Below are positions 8,918 through 21,000 of a stretch of DNA of 64,000 nucleotides, one piece after another. Each line of letters opens with the position of its first letter. Within the stretch, counting starts at the first letter, position 1. The stretch comes from Mustela lutreola. Taxonomy: Eukaryota > Chordata > Mammalia > Carnivora > Mustelidae. Under the pieces are notes generated by a model that ran no database searches, was not told where the DNA came from, and saw only the letters and a list, made by a program, of their open reading frames with translations. A program made the position numbers and the translations under genes. Where the stretch lies: contig NC_081303.1 of NCBI RefSeq assembly GCF_030435805.1, positions 73,941,910 to 74,005,909 of the forward strand. Reading direction: 5' to 3'.

Positions 8918-11900
8918 TCAGCCCCAGGGACGAGGCCTGAGGTCCAAGGCCGAGCGGGCGTGGTCGGGGTAGTCCAGGCGGCTCTCGGCAGCGGCGAGCA
9001 TGCGCTCGGGCTCCACCACGAACATGTAGTACAGGTTCCACACCAGCATGGACAGCAGCGGCAGGAACGTGAGGCCGTAGCCAAAGCCTCGAAAGGAGCG
9101 GCCCACGGCGAAGGTCAGCCAGTATATCAGCCTGGGGGCAGCGGGAAGAGGAAGTGCGTCAGCCGGCTGGCTTGCGGGCTGATGGGGGCGGCAGACACGA
9201 CACGACGTGGGCCCTAGTGTGGACATCCCGCATCTCCAGGAGGCCCTCGTCATTCCCTCCCTCTCTGCTGACTTTCCGTATTTAAGTCTGGAACTTCAGC
9301 GTAGGTGGGATACCTTTCTGTGGTTCGGAAGGCAAAGGCAGCAGCGAGGACGGTGAAGCGCCCCCGTCCCGACCCCTGCCCTCGGCCACCCGCCTCCCCT
9401 CCACCCACCCTCGGACGTCCAGTAACCCCGCGGCCTGTGAGTCAAGGCTTTATGTGCAGATGAGCAAGCACAAGGCGGATGTTCTCCTTTTCCCGTTGTG
9501 AGGGTCGGTAGCACACCGTACAGACCGTTCGCGCCACTGCCTGTCCAGGTTAGGGTTGTAGCCATACATAACGCACTTCCTCGCCTCTCACAGCTGGACC
9601 GTACCCCACTGTACTGGTTTCTCGTTTTGCAGATGAAGAAACAAAGACTCCAAAGGGATTAAATAGAACTGGCCCAAGGTTGCACATCAGGGAAATACTA
9701 AAACTGTGATCTGAACCCAAGCCTGAGCATCACCCTCTCTCCTGCCATGTTAGAGGACAGAGGGAAAAAGAGTAAGGAAGCCGACTTCAAGAGGCCTGGA
9801 GCCAAAGGGATAGGCCTTTCTGCTCTTGGAAGATCCATCCCAAATACACACCCCTAGTGCCAGGAGGACAGCAGCCGCCTCTTGTCACATGAAGGACCAC
9901 TCGCCACAAAATGCCTGTGCCTCCACTCTAACTCGTGGGACGGGGAAGAGCCTCGGCCCGGGCTGGCAGGTGCAACGGGACACTGGGTTCCAGCGCCTGA
10001 GCCCTCCCCGAGCACCAGACTCCCGCAAGCTCTGCGTGAAGTCCCTGTTGAAGTCCCATGCTCCGCAGGGGTGAAGCCCCACGCTCCACAGGGGTGAAGC
10101 CAGGCAAGAGCGTTGAGCACCTTGCAGGCGGTAGGGAAGGAAGGGCCCTGTGGGGGACACACGGAGGGGCTGTGCTCCAGGCCCCATGGCTGCCGGCGGG
10201 CCTCCCCTGACCTGCTGGGCTTCCCTCGCCGTGAACTGGGTGAGAAAGGCCAGACAAACGTCATGGCTGCTTAAGCCAGCTTCTGTCTGAGGCCGGCGCT
10301 CCCCAGGACGGACATGGGCACACGGGAGGGTGAGTGGCATAAGTAGGAACACGTTCATCTGGGGGAACATCTGGGAGAAAACAGGCTTCAAGATGGCCGG
10401 GAGGCTGGTGGGACAGACGGCCACTGGACTCCAATCAGAAGAACGGCACACGGATGCTAGCTCAAGAGCAAGAATGTTCTAGCACTTAAAGGGACCAGGA
10501 ATCCTGCATGAAAAGTAACAAAAGGAGGGATGCCTGGGGGGTTCAGTCGTTAACTGCCTTCGGCTTGAGTCATGATCCCAGTGTCCTGGGATCGAGTCCC
10601 ACATTGGGCTCCCTGTTCAGCAGGGAATCTGCCTCTCCCCCCCACCCGTCACGGCCCCTGCTTGTGCGCACCCTCTCCCTCTCTCTCTCACTCTCTCTCT
10701 CTCACAAATACAAGCTTAAAAAAAAAAAAGTAACAAAAGGAAATACATTAGGGAAAAAACAAAAAGATCTGCGTGTGCCTTCAGAAATTCAAAAGTGCTT
10801 TCTGGGTTCGCAGCAGTTCATGTGGAAACGCCCCACAGGGTTTCGGGTGACTTCCAGACAAAAGCAGAGGAACGAGAGCCAACGTGGCTCCATGTGTACC
10901 AGCAGGAGGCCAGTGCCAGTGACAACGGCTCTCTGGCCAGAGGGAAGGTCACAGGACACTGAGGCACAGGAAACTGTGGACGGGGGTGGGGGGGGTGGGG
11001 GGGGTGCTGGAGTGGGGACTTGGAGCACTGGTGTCAAATACCTGAACGGCCCTGGGCAATTCCAGAGTCGAAGTCAGGACAGCGGTTTATAACACAAAGA
11101 CAAGACTCTCTAGTAACTGGGGCCTTTACACAGACGCGGAACTGAGCATCAGTCACAGGGGGTGTCTAACTAGAGGCTAGCAGGGGGGGGAGGTTGATGG
11201 AGGTGACACCTGGCAGCCTTTCCAGTTTGGGGTTGGTCCTTGTCTCTCTAAAACAATTTCCTTTGGGAACACAGAGCGGGTCACCTGCTGCCAGGTGAGG
11301 TCAGGGGCAAGGAAGAAAGCGGACTCACCGATGCAGGGGGCACATCCGGGCTAATGCGGAATCCCGAGGGCTCCCTGCCTCCCGTCTCCCGTCTCCCCAG
11401 ACCAAATGCCGGGGTCCCTCCAGCACCACCGCCTCCCCCAGCCCCACCCCGCCGGCCAGCTCACCGGGAGATGGCAAAGAGACCGGTGAGCAGGGGGAGC
11501 AGTTTGAGGGTCTCCTGGGGCAGGTAGGTGGAGAGCACGGCCAGGTTGAAGAAGTACAAGATGAAGAGCTGCACCGACTGGGCCACGAAGCGCCGGTGGA
11601 TCTCCACCTCCCGCCGCCGCTCCCCGAACGGCCGCAGGGCCGAGAAGCACAGCAGGCTCAGCCCGTACACCAGCAGCCCTGGCGGGTCGGAGAGCGCATG
11701 GTCAGCCCGGGAGCCCGCAGGCGGGAAGCCTGGGAGGGCTTGCGGTGTGGGGGGGTGAGCGTGGGGCCGCGGACCCCGGGGAAGGGGAGCTCCCGCCCCC
11801 GGCCCCGCTCCCCGCAGGCTCACCCAGGATGATGGGGAAGGTGGCAAAGACCCCGCAGCGCAGCGTGTAGATGAGGCGGGAGCTCATGGTGGGCAGCCGC

Positions 11901-12583
11901 GGGGCGTCGAAGGGCAGGAAGGCGTAGGCCCCGTACAGCAGGCAGGGGAAGAGAACGAGCGCGGCTCCCACCGAGGCCACGGCCCTCAGCCCGTCCCGGC
12001 CTCCGCAGCCCCCGCAGCCCCCGCAAGTGTGGCCCGGCGGCCTCACCACGGCCTCGGCCCACTTGCGCTCACAGGGCTCGGGCTGGGTGGGCCGGGCGGG
12101 CAGGCAGGCCCGGCGGCCCTCGCCCTCGCCGGCCTCACAGCGCACAGCCGGGTCCTCCTGGGGCCGCCGCTCGATGCACTGGAGGTCAATGGGCACGAAG
12201 GCCCGGGCCGCCTTCTCAGGCAGCAGGATGGCGTCATCTTCGGACAAGTCCTCTAGCTTGGTGGGTGGCTCTGACCGGAGGGGCTCGGGCTCCATGTCCC
12301 GCCACCCGGGGGGGTCTGGGAACAGGGCACTGGGCGGGGGGCCGGTCCCCCAGGGCAGGGTGGCCGCCTCGCTCACTGTGCTGTCAAGGCCATCCTCAGG
12401 TCCCTCTCCGGCCGTGGTAGACCCAGCTGAGGACCCCACCTTGGAGGATGCGGCTCCATGGGTCTCGGCCTCACCTTCCCCTTCTGGCTGACGGCCATTG
12501 GGGACCAAGGCCTGGGGTGGGCTCTTTTCCAGGGCCTCAGACCCCTTCACTTCCAGCAGGGCCAGGGTCTCGGGTTCTGTCAT
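8918..12583 (-). CDS. TMEM79: TMEM79 (mattrin)
   Basis: Multi-pass membrane protein of the trans-Golgi/lamellar granule system of keratinocytes; loss in mouse gives the matted/flaky-tail skin barrier defect, and the family is also reported to promote Frizzled degradation. Coding exons on the minus strand: 12583-11824, 11678-11465, 9131-8918; 395 aa against 394 in human. Residues 1 to about 195 are a hydrophilic, acidic, Pro/Glu-rich cytosolic part, followed by a Cys/Gly run (TCGGCGGCGG) just before the first membrane segment (about 200-222). Four or more further hydrophobic segments follow, with the conserved [18 protein letters not shown] loop and a tail ending RPRPWG. The start is the first ATG of the large exon and agrees with human MTE. 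The non-coding first exon probably lies in the CpG island next to SMG5. Confidence 0.96.
9596..9750 (+). mobile_element. MIR SINE
   Basis: Matches the MIR core: TTGCAGATGAAGAAACAAAG, then GGCCCAAGGTTGCACA and ATCTGAACCCAAGCC. An old, diverged mammalian SINE. Confidence 0.75.
10527..10725 (+). mobile_element. CAN-SINE with perfect target-site duplication
   Basis: Forward SINE with head GATGCCTGGGGGGTTCAGTCG, a (CT)n stretch at about 10671-10703 and an A-tail. A 16-bp direct repeat AAAAGTAACAAAAGGA flanks it at 10511-10526 and 10726-10741. Confidence 0.92.
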
Positions 12584-13789
12584 CCTGGGGCCTCACTCCT
12601 GGGGTCTACCATGAGGGCCTATCACCCTGGAGGGAGCAGAAGAAAGCTCTGTCAGAAGTTCCTGGTTTCTGGCCCTCGGGACAGGTTGATAGAATCGGAA
12701 CTGTCTGGGGCAGCTGGTCTCATGGGCTCTGGCCTCTTCTGGGACCTTCGGGAGAACATGGGGGCCAGAAAAGGTGTTGAAAAGAAGGAGGTAGGAGGGA
12801 GGTGAGCAGCTGAAATGGAGACCCCCGTTCCGCATCAAATGCTCCCCAGCAGGAGCGGGTGAGTCAGGGGGCACAGGCGCTGGCAACCACGGCCTCGGCC
12901 AGCTCCCACCCACACCGTCTACTCCCTCCACCAAAACCCCTGGGGTCACAGCCCCCCTCCTGCAAAAACAGGAGGAAGAAGGGTTTTCTAGAGCTTTGCC
13001 AGGACCTCCCTTCCCACCAGCGGCCTCCCTGCCTCTCCATCTCCAATCCTTCCCGTCTTCTTGGGGATCCCTGCTTGGAACTCTCCTGGTAACCGATCCC
13101 ACTGATCTGCCTACAACTCTGTCCCAAGGATCCGGCAGCGGCCGTGCGCCCTGCTCTTTCGTCTCCAAGGTGGGCACCGGGGCAGTCTCCACTCTCTTCA
13201 CCAGCCCCTGTCCGCTGTCCTCCATCTCCAGAGGGCCTGGGGCTGTCCCTTCTGAGTTCTGGGCCTAATCACGGCTGTTCCCCATGCCTCCTCTCCTTTC
13301 TTTCCTCCCTGTTTTCTCCATCTCACTCCTGCTTGATGGGGCTGGGCCCCTTCCCCCCACTTCCTCAAGGGCCTTCTGCCTCTAGCCATGTAGACCCATG
13401 ATACCCTCTTACTTTCCATCTGGAGAGACGGAGGGTCCCCAACGTCTGGGAAGGAGCTGCCCGGCTCCCTGCTGGCTCTGCAAGTGTTCCTCTCAGTCTC
13501 TCTCCCTTTACCAGTGTCTCCAAACCTGTCTGACCAGAGCAGGTGGGGCCCAGATTAAAGGGGCAGGACCCGCCCTGCTGAATCTGCCGACAGAAAAAGC
13601 ATTGTCAGAGGACATCGTCATCCTCTCTGAAAGTAGGGGTGCAGCTGGGCGTACAGGGGAGCGTGCGGTCCAGGCACATGGGATGTGTGGGGGCCCGAAG
13701 CTCGGCAAAGCAGAGGGTAAAGAGTGGGTCTGTACGTGAAAGGGTGCTTGGAGTAGGTTGGGAGACCCAGAAAAGAAGTGGAATTTCTA

Positions 13790-14075
13790 CCGTTATCCCA
13801 GAATATTTGTGGAGCACCTGTTTCTAGCCAGGCACTATTCTGGGCACAGACACAGGAGACAAGATGACAGGCAAGGTCCCTGCCCTCCAGAAGCTTATTG
13901 TATTGGGATCCCAGGTAATGAAGAGCCTAACCTGTCAGACGATTAGAGTAGAGAAAAACTTCTTAGCCAAGATGACATTTAAGCTGTGACCTCATGGGAA
14001 ATAAGGAGTGATCTAAGGAGGGGACAGCAGGAGAAAGCCCAGCCTAGGTGGTTTCAGGAACAAAAAAAGGTCGGT
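13790..14075 (+). mobile_element. ancient interspersed repeat, L2/MIR-like
   Basis: Contains ATTTGTGGAGCACCTGTTTC, GGCACTATTCTGGGCACAGA, CCTGCCCTCCAGAAGCTTAT and later TGACATTTAAGCTGTGACCT. This is the familiar layout of an ancient mammalian repeat; I cannot assign the exact family. Confidence 0.45.
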
Positions 14076-14492
14076 GCAGGAGATGGAGGAGGAAGGGAGG
14101 TTACGCTCCCATCATGACTCACAAAGACCCCAAAACACCTTGCCTTGTAGCCTGGGTGCAAGGTTAGGAAAGCAATCAGAATCCAAGGTGACCTTCCAAG
14201 GCAGAGGGCGCGTGGCCGCTCACGGCCGTGGGGGCTGCTCGCTCCCGTGGGGCCTCACCCCCGCGCCGTCGGAGCTCCGGGAGGGCGGGACAGGGTCTGG
14301 GCCGCTCGCCCCGCATCGCGTGGCCGGGTGTGACTGTTCGCGGGGCTGCTGAGACGCGCGGGTGTGGGTCTGTGCGACGGGAGCCCGGGAGCCGCGGGCG
14401 CGGTCAAGGCTGGCGTCCCGGAGGGCCGTCCGCTCGCGGGCCGCCTTGTGAAGGGAACTTTCAGGGACACTTGGGTTTGTTTGCGGGACCGC

Positions 14493-14565
14493 GGGGGGGT
14501 GGGGGAGGGGAGGAGAGGGGAGGGGAGGGGAGGGGAGGGGAGGGGAGGGGAGGGGAGGGGAGGGG
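14493..14565 (+). repeat. (GGGGA)n G-quadruplex-prone microsatellite
   Basis: A run of G-blocks separated by single A residues, at least ten GGGG blocks in about 70 bases. It lies in the CpG island on the TMEM79 side, so the C-rich strand is in the TMEM79 sense. Confidence 0.9.
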
Positions 14566-14942
14566 TCGGCAACGATCCGAAAGCGCCGCGGCTCCAGCGG
14601 GGGCTGGGGTGAAGGGTCGGAAGGACGGACCGGGGCCCCCGCAGGACGGAGCAGAGCCTCGCTCCTAGCTGCGGCCATCTGCCGCCCCGCAGCCCAGCTC
14701 CAGCCCCTCGCCGGGCCCGCCGTCTGCTCGCGGCCGGCGTTGTCAATAAAGTTTCCCGCGGCGGCTCGCGGAAGCCGGAAGGAGGCCGCGCTGCCCAGAC
14801 TTAGTTCGGGCAACTTCCCGGGAGGGAAGACGAGCTCCGCGAGATTTGGCAGCGTTCAGGCCGCGGGCCCGCCGCTGGGCGGCTGCTATCGCGAGATTTG
14901 GCGGGCGGAGGCGGAGCTGTCGCGGGCAGCCGCCTCACAGCG

Positions 14943-15038
14943 ATGGCGGCCGAGCAGGGCCGGCGGCGGCGGCGGCGGCAGCGGCTCCGGCCGGACACGG
15001 CAGTGGTGGCGGCAGCGGCGGGCGGCGGGGGCCTGTGA
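14943..15038 (+). promoter_or_regulatory. upstream ORF in the SMG5 5' leader
   Basis: ATG at 14943 in a strong context (G at -3, G at +4) opens a 31-codon frame that stops with TGA at 15036-15038, 27 bases before the SMG5 start. It reads MAAEQG, then a run of six Arg from a CGG repeat, then an Ala/Gly-rich end. Whether it is in the mRNA depends on the unmapped transcription start. Probably regulatory rather than a functional peptide. Confidence 0.55.
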
Positions 15039-15065
15039 CCGGGAGCCGCCCCGGACCCGGACACC

Positions 15066-18000
15066 ATGAGCCAAGGCCCCCCCCCAGGGGAGAGCAGCGA
15101 GCCCGAGGCCAAGGTCCTCCACACGAAGCGGCTTTACCGGTGAGGGGCCGGGGCGTGCGTGCGGCCGCCGGGGGAAGTGGGCGCCGCGGGGGCGGGGCCG
15201 CGGCGGGCGGGGCCGGGGCGCGGGGGGCGCGGGAGGGCGCGGCCGGGCGGCGAGCGGGGTGGGCGCGGGGCCCGGCGGGGGCCGGGGCCGGGGCCGGGGG
15301 CGCACGTGGAGGAGGCCCCTGGCCCGGAGCCTGGGGCGGGCGCCGAGCTCTGCGGGCGGCGGAGGCGGCGGCGGGGTCGCGGGCGGGGAGCACCCGGAAG
15401 CGAGCGGCGCTCCGAACCCCGCAGGACGCGACGGAGGCGAGCGCCCCGGCCTGCGGTCCGGAGAGCCCGCGGCTCCGCGTGACCTTGGGCCTCGCCGTCC
15501 GCAGCCTGGAGAGGCCGGGCTTGGGTCGGGAACGCCCTGCCGTGCGTCCGGCTCCCGTCTTGCGGAGTTTGAATGAGAAGAGAGGCCGAAGACGAGCTGC
15601 GTCGGCCTGGAGGGGCCCCGAAGGGCCGAGTCCCGAGTGTTCCTAGGTCACGGAGCCCATTTCAGGGCACCAGGGCCCCCCCGGTCGCGAGCCCTGCGCC
15701 CTCCCAGCCCCCTGACTACAGCCCCTGGCCAGGCCGCGTCCATCCCCAGTGTCGGGGTCCCGCGGCGCCACTCGCCCTCCGCAGGTCCAGGCGGCCGCCC
15801 CCGTCCCCCTGCGGAGGCCGCTGTGCGCTCTTCCCACACGGGGTCGAGGATTTTTTCTTTCGGGGCGGGGGGTGCAGCTGGAACGTGGTTTCTAGAACTG
15901 GGGCAGAATGGGGTGCAGCGTGAGGCGAGGTTGAGGTTGCTGCTGTCTAGTAGAGGGTGAGGTTCGTAGAACAGGGGCCCTCGGAGCGGCGGCCCGTCTC
16001 GCCGGCGCCACTCGCAGTGCGGGGCTCGGAGCGTGTTCTTTCCCTCCCGGCCCTGGGCGTCCTGCCTTTCTGGCCTTTGTAAGTCAGAGCACAGGGGAGC
16101 ATAGGCTGTTCCAAAAATAGCAAAGTGATCCAATGCGGCAGCCCCCAGCCGCCTGGGGGGGGGGGGGGTGAGGAGCCGGCTGAGGGTGACACGGGGCCGC
16201 GTCCCGCTCCCGAATGTCCGCGCTGTCCCTGGAGCGTGGGCCCTGCCTGCGAGATCCCGCACCGGTCTCCAGCTCTCAGCGACGGCTGGTCATCCTGATC
16301 CTTCGCGGCCTCGCTCTCCCTCAGCCCGCCCCAGTACCTCACGGGACCCACAGGGTGATGTGGGCGCACGTGTGGCTTACGCGCGAGCGTGCCTGTGCCT
16401 GTGTTCCTGCAGGGTGGAGACCGAGGCAGCAGAGGGTCGCAGTGGTGCCTGTTGGAAGGAACCGGGGAAGGGAGGTCTGCTTCCTCTGCCCCAGTAAATG
16501 TGTTGTGAGATACCAAACTGTCACTCTGAGCGTCAGTAAATTTGGGAAATTCCCACCGTCTGTTTATAGTCGGAGATTCTGAAATGTTTTAGAAAAAGAG
16601 AAGGCAGCCGTCGAGGGGATGCTGGAAGGGCCACAAACACGTTAATTAATTAGTCTGATTAACTATTTTTAAAAAGTCGTTTTTCGGGGTGCCCGCTGGC
16701 TCAGGAGCGCGTGCAGCTCTTGATCTTAGGTCACACCTTCAAGTCCTATGTCGGGTATAGAGATTACTTGAGAAGGAAAGAAGGAAAGAAAGAAGAGAAT
16801 CTGCAATTAGAACTTCCCAGAGTCGCGGTTGTTAAGCTTCCCTGGATTGGGAACCAAGCAGAGCTGTGCAGCCGGCCCCTAAAGACATGCGCGGGTGCTC
16901 CCGAGGTCTGTCCGCGACACGGAAGTTGGAAGGCCCTGCCCTGGGGAGCTAAGGGGGCCTAGAATAAAGTCAGTGATGGCCATCTGACAGCCCTGGCATG
17001 GAGGGCCAGGCCGGCTAAAAGGGCCGCCTCCCATCTGTAGGCAGCCCAGAAGGCATTTGCAGGAACGCTGAGCTCTGAAGATTGCCTGTGAGGAGGCCTG
17101 GAGTCCTCTCCCGCCCGCTCCTCTGGGCGCTGGCGGCCACTTTGCCCTGGGCAGGGCAGCCTCTGTTGGCATCCCACCTGTGCCACCGCAGTGAGCCAGC
17201 CTGCCGTGGCCCACTTGACCCAGCCCAGAGGCCCACGTCTCAGTGTTCTGAAAGAGTCACCAAACCCTCCCTTTCTTGTGTGCCCAGAGCTGTTCTGAGT
17301 GTCCCTGTTTCCCCAGCTCTACCTGCCTTCCTCTGGGTTTTCCCCTTCTAGAGATGACGCGTCCGTCTGGCACTTCTCAGCCATCCATGGTGGCGTTTCA
17401 GTGGCCTTTTCTCGTGGTGTCTGGCATCTCCTCCTGGCCTTACGACAAGAAAGATAGAAGCTAATACTTGCTGAGTCTGCACGTATGAGGCACCGTCATG
17501 AGCGCTTCACGTATTCGCTAATTTAATCCTCGCGCAGTGGGGCGTGATGGTGCTTCCATCGTGTAGATGGGAGAACCGGGACACGAGGAGGTTATTCCCC
17601 CGCCCGGCACCCAGAGCCCGGCACAGCAAGCGAGGAATGGAGGAGACCTTGCGGCGACGCAGTGCAGTGCCCCGTTCTTCCGTACCCCACTAATTCAGAA
17701 ATAGAAATTTATGCTAGGAAGGCCTTTCCTTTGTGTCAGGGACAGTAAGTCCTTGGACAGTGACTAACTTGAGTCCCGTTACTTGTTGAGTGGCTGCCGT
17801 GAGCCAGGGCCTCAAGCGAGTTCTTTCAGTTCGTCCTCACAGTCCCCTGTGGTGGCTGCCATGCCTGTCCCCGTTTTTATGGACAGGGAAACTGAAGCTC
17901 GGAGAGCTTAATTTGCCCAACGTTACAGATGTGGACACAGCCAGGGTCAGAGCCTGCATTTCCTGTTTGCGTCCCAGCACAGGCTCTTTCCATTAAGAGA

Positions 18001-21000
18001 ATCGAGCTTTTGGGGCGCCTGGGTGGCTCAGTGGGTTAAAGCCTCTGCCTTCGGCTCAGGTCATGATCCCAGCGTCCTGGGATCAAGCCCCGCATCGGGC
18101 TCTCTGCTCAGCGGGGAGCCTGCTTCCTCCTCTCCCTCTGCCTGCCTCTCTGCTTACTTGTGGTCTCTGTCTGTCAAATAAATAAATAAAATCTTTAAAA
18201 AAAAAAAAAAAAAAGAATCCAGCTTTTCCTGTCACAGGGCTTCTCTGCTTTGACCCCTTGGACACTTGGGGCAAGATATGTATTGTGGTGGGCTGTCCCG
18301 TGTATCGTGGGGTCTCTGGCAGCACCCACTGTAAGCCAGTAGCAGCTCCCCTGCCCACCAAGCTCCGCCGCAAGTAGTGACAGAACTGTTCCCCAGGGCA
18401 GAGGGCTATTCTTGGGGTGCGTGGTGGCTGTTCGTCTGGTTTTGTACAGCTTAGCCTGCAGCCTTCCCATTTCCCTGCCCCTAATTCTGTAGCTTCTCCT
18501 CTAGGATCAGTGCCCCCCGCCCCAGCCTGCCTGGACCTATGCAGGGCTCAGGGCTCTCTGCCTGTGCTTCCCTCCAGGGCCGTGGTGGAGGCTGTGCATC
18601 GACTTGACCTCATCCTTTGCAACAAAACCGCTTATCAGGAGGTGTTCAAACCAGAGAACATTAGCCTGAGGAACAAGTAAGCCGGAGACTCTCAACGACA
18701 AAGCCTTAAGCTTTCTCTGCCTTTCTCCCCCGAAACCCTGTTGCACACAGACGCGTGTTCTGTCTTACCTCCTGAGCTCATGGTAGGGTATCGGGCTGAG
18801 AGCTCTGGCCTTCCTGAGAGAGGACGTGGGGACTCCTCACTGTCTCCGCAGCTTCTTCCTCTAGCGGCCTGGTGCCGCTGGACGGCACTGAGTTGGGGGA
18901 ACCGGTCATGCTACCAAGTGGTGGGAAAGAAAGATGGGGTTAAAAGGCAGGAAAAAGGGAGAGAAGTGTGCGGGGCGCAGAGAGGATTATTAAAGTTCTT
19001 ACTGCTCCCGCCTCTATCCTTGGGGGTTTCCAGGACTGCTGTTTTTCCTGGGTCCTGCAGACTGACCCTGGACGTCCCTTGGGAGGCATGGGGATTGGTG
19101 GGTCGGGGCATGGCACATGCCTCCCTGTCCGAGGATGGTCAGCCTCCCGTGCCGCCCTGTGCCCTCAGGCTGCGCGAGCTGTGCGTCAAGCTTATGTTCC
19201 TGCACCCAGTGGACTATGGGAGGAAGGCCGAGGAGCTGCTTTGGAGGAAGGTGTACTATGAAGTTATTCAGCTCATCAAGACTCACAAGACGGTAAGGGG
19301 AGGGCCCAGGTTTCGAGAAGAAAGGTGTCTAAAGAGGGACGCTGAGAACGGAAGAGACAGCTGGGAAGGGGGACCAGGACACGGTTGGAGGTAGAGGAAC
19401 CACGGGCAAGAGGCAGGAAGGAGGGAGGGGCCCGATGAAATTAGGCTTGGCCGGGGGGCCTCCTCGCAGACGGGAAGATGAGAGGTGGATCTGAGGGTGT
19501 GGGGTGACCCGTGAGTGAAGGGCATGTGGGCGAAGTTCCAGAGCCAAGAATCCAAGTTTGGTTCCTGGTGAGAGGACTGGGGTCAGGGCGGGGAACAGCC
19601 CTGTGAGCTCATGGCTTAGCAGTCCCTGCGCTTTCCCGCCGTCCAGCACATCCACAGCCGGAGCGCCTTGGAGTGTGCCTACCGGACGCACTTGGTTGCT
19701 GGGATCGGCTTCTACCAGCATCTGCTTCTCTATATCCAGTCCCACTACCAGCTGGAACTTCAGTGCTGCATCGACTGGACCCACGTCACCGACCCCCTCA
19801 TAGGTCAGTGACATCCGACAGGTGGGCTGGGGAGCGAGTGTAGGGGCCGCCGCATCTGGCCTTCTTACTCTTCTGGGTTCTGTAGCTGGTGACCTGGCCA
19901 GGCACAGAGGATTCTAGCCAGACCTGCAGACGGTCCGTGGATTTCGGGTTTCTCTAAACAAGCGTGCGAGGTTGGGTGAAGACCTGGAGGAAAGAGAGAG
20001 GTGTCTGTTGGTCGGGGGTGCAGACGAGGCGGTGTCCGAAGGACAGCCCCGATGATTGCGAGCAGGCCTGTCCTGGAGGGTGGAAGTTACAGCACCTGTT
20101 TTCTTCTTGCCCTTGAGTTTGCTCAGCACTGTGTGTGTGTGTTCTTTTTTAATTTAATTAATTGATTATTTATTTTCATAATCTGTACACCCAACGTGGG
20201 GCTTCAAGTCACGACCCCAAGATTAGGAGCCTCCCACTCCCCTGACTGAGCTGGCCGGGCGCCCCCAGCACTTTCTTTTAACTTCAGAAATTGTTTCCTA
20301 GCTTTTTTGTGCGTATTGAAAGTGTTAGAAATGTTTATGGGTGGTCCTTCAAGATTGCGCTGCGCGGTTAGGTGTTAGCAGATAGGTAAGCGTGGCTGCC
20401 CGAGGGGCCGCGACTGTGCTCCACCTCGTTCCCTCCTCGTCCAACTCTGGCCGCTCACGCTCCTTCCCTCCCCTTGCCTGTGCCCCTGTCCTGGCCAGAC
20501 GCTGTCTGTGTCAGCTGGGGGCATTCTCCTTCAGAAGCCCAGCACTGCATCTGGTGCATTTACAAAACATTTAAAAACAACGAGGTAACCTAAGACCGCC
20601 CTCCTAGACACCATAGCAGATGGCCGGAGGGGTCCAGAGCCCCTGCAGTGAAGAGCCTTCACTTCAGAGGCTACGTTTCCTGAACTCAGTTTTTCTCCTC
20701 ATTGATGTGCTCGCGACCGGCTGACTGAGGACGTCTGCAGAACGTACTAGGAAGGGCTTCTCAGGGCGGGTCTCGTAGCCAGCAGCGTGGCAACCTGGTG
20801 ATGTGGACAGAGGGGACCAGCTCGAGCCAGTTTGCTTTTCAAGTCCTGGCTCTGCCACTCACCAGTGTGTGACGCCCTTCTTGACTGCCCGGTGGGAGCA
20901 GTGGAAGTCACCCTCTCCAGAGGTTGCCGTGGGACCCGTTGACACCAAACAGGACTGAGACCAACCAGTGCCTGATACGTGGGGAAGCTGCCCCCCAGAG

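Larger units (their letters stand above)
9132..11464 (-). other. TMEM79 last intron
   Basis: No exon or separate gene seen. It holds a MIR copy (about 9596-9750) and a young CAN-SINE (10527-10725). A G-rich microsatellite-like stretch lies at about 10981-11005. Confidence 0.6.
14200..15900. promoter_or_regulatory. CpG island, probable shared SMG5/TMEM79 promoter
   Basis: Very CpG-dense, TATA-less region between the 5' ends of TMEM79 (-) and SMG5 (+). In human these two genes start head-to-head within about 100 bp, which this arrangement fits. Visible motifs: a 13-bp direct repeat CGCGAGATTTGGC at 14838-14850 and 14890-14902, the second extended to TCGCGAGATTTGGCGGGC, combining a TCGCGAGA (BANP-type) half and a TTTGGCGGG (E2F-type) site. 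An ATGGCGGC (YY1-type core) is at 14943. A (GGGGA)n tract at about 14493-14565 marks the TMEM79 side. Confidence 0.7.
15140..18577 (+). other. SMG5 intron 1
   Basis: First about 800 bases are CpG island. Then an old CAN-SINE piece (about 16684-16776), two MIR copies (about 17452-17690 and 17780-17995) and a young CAN-SINE (18012-18213). A G-run lies at 16154-16169. No other exon seen. Confidence 0.6.

Noticed and set aside
14228-14813. Open frames on both strands in the CpG island
   Set aside because: Driven by the (GGGGA)n tract and GC-rich promoter DNA.
18012-18085. tRNA-like sequence
   Set aside because: It is the tRNA-Lys-derived head of a CAN-SINE, not a tRNA gene; the same holds for the other SINE heads.
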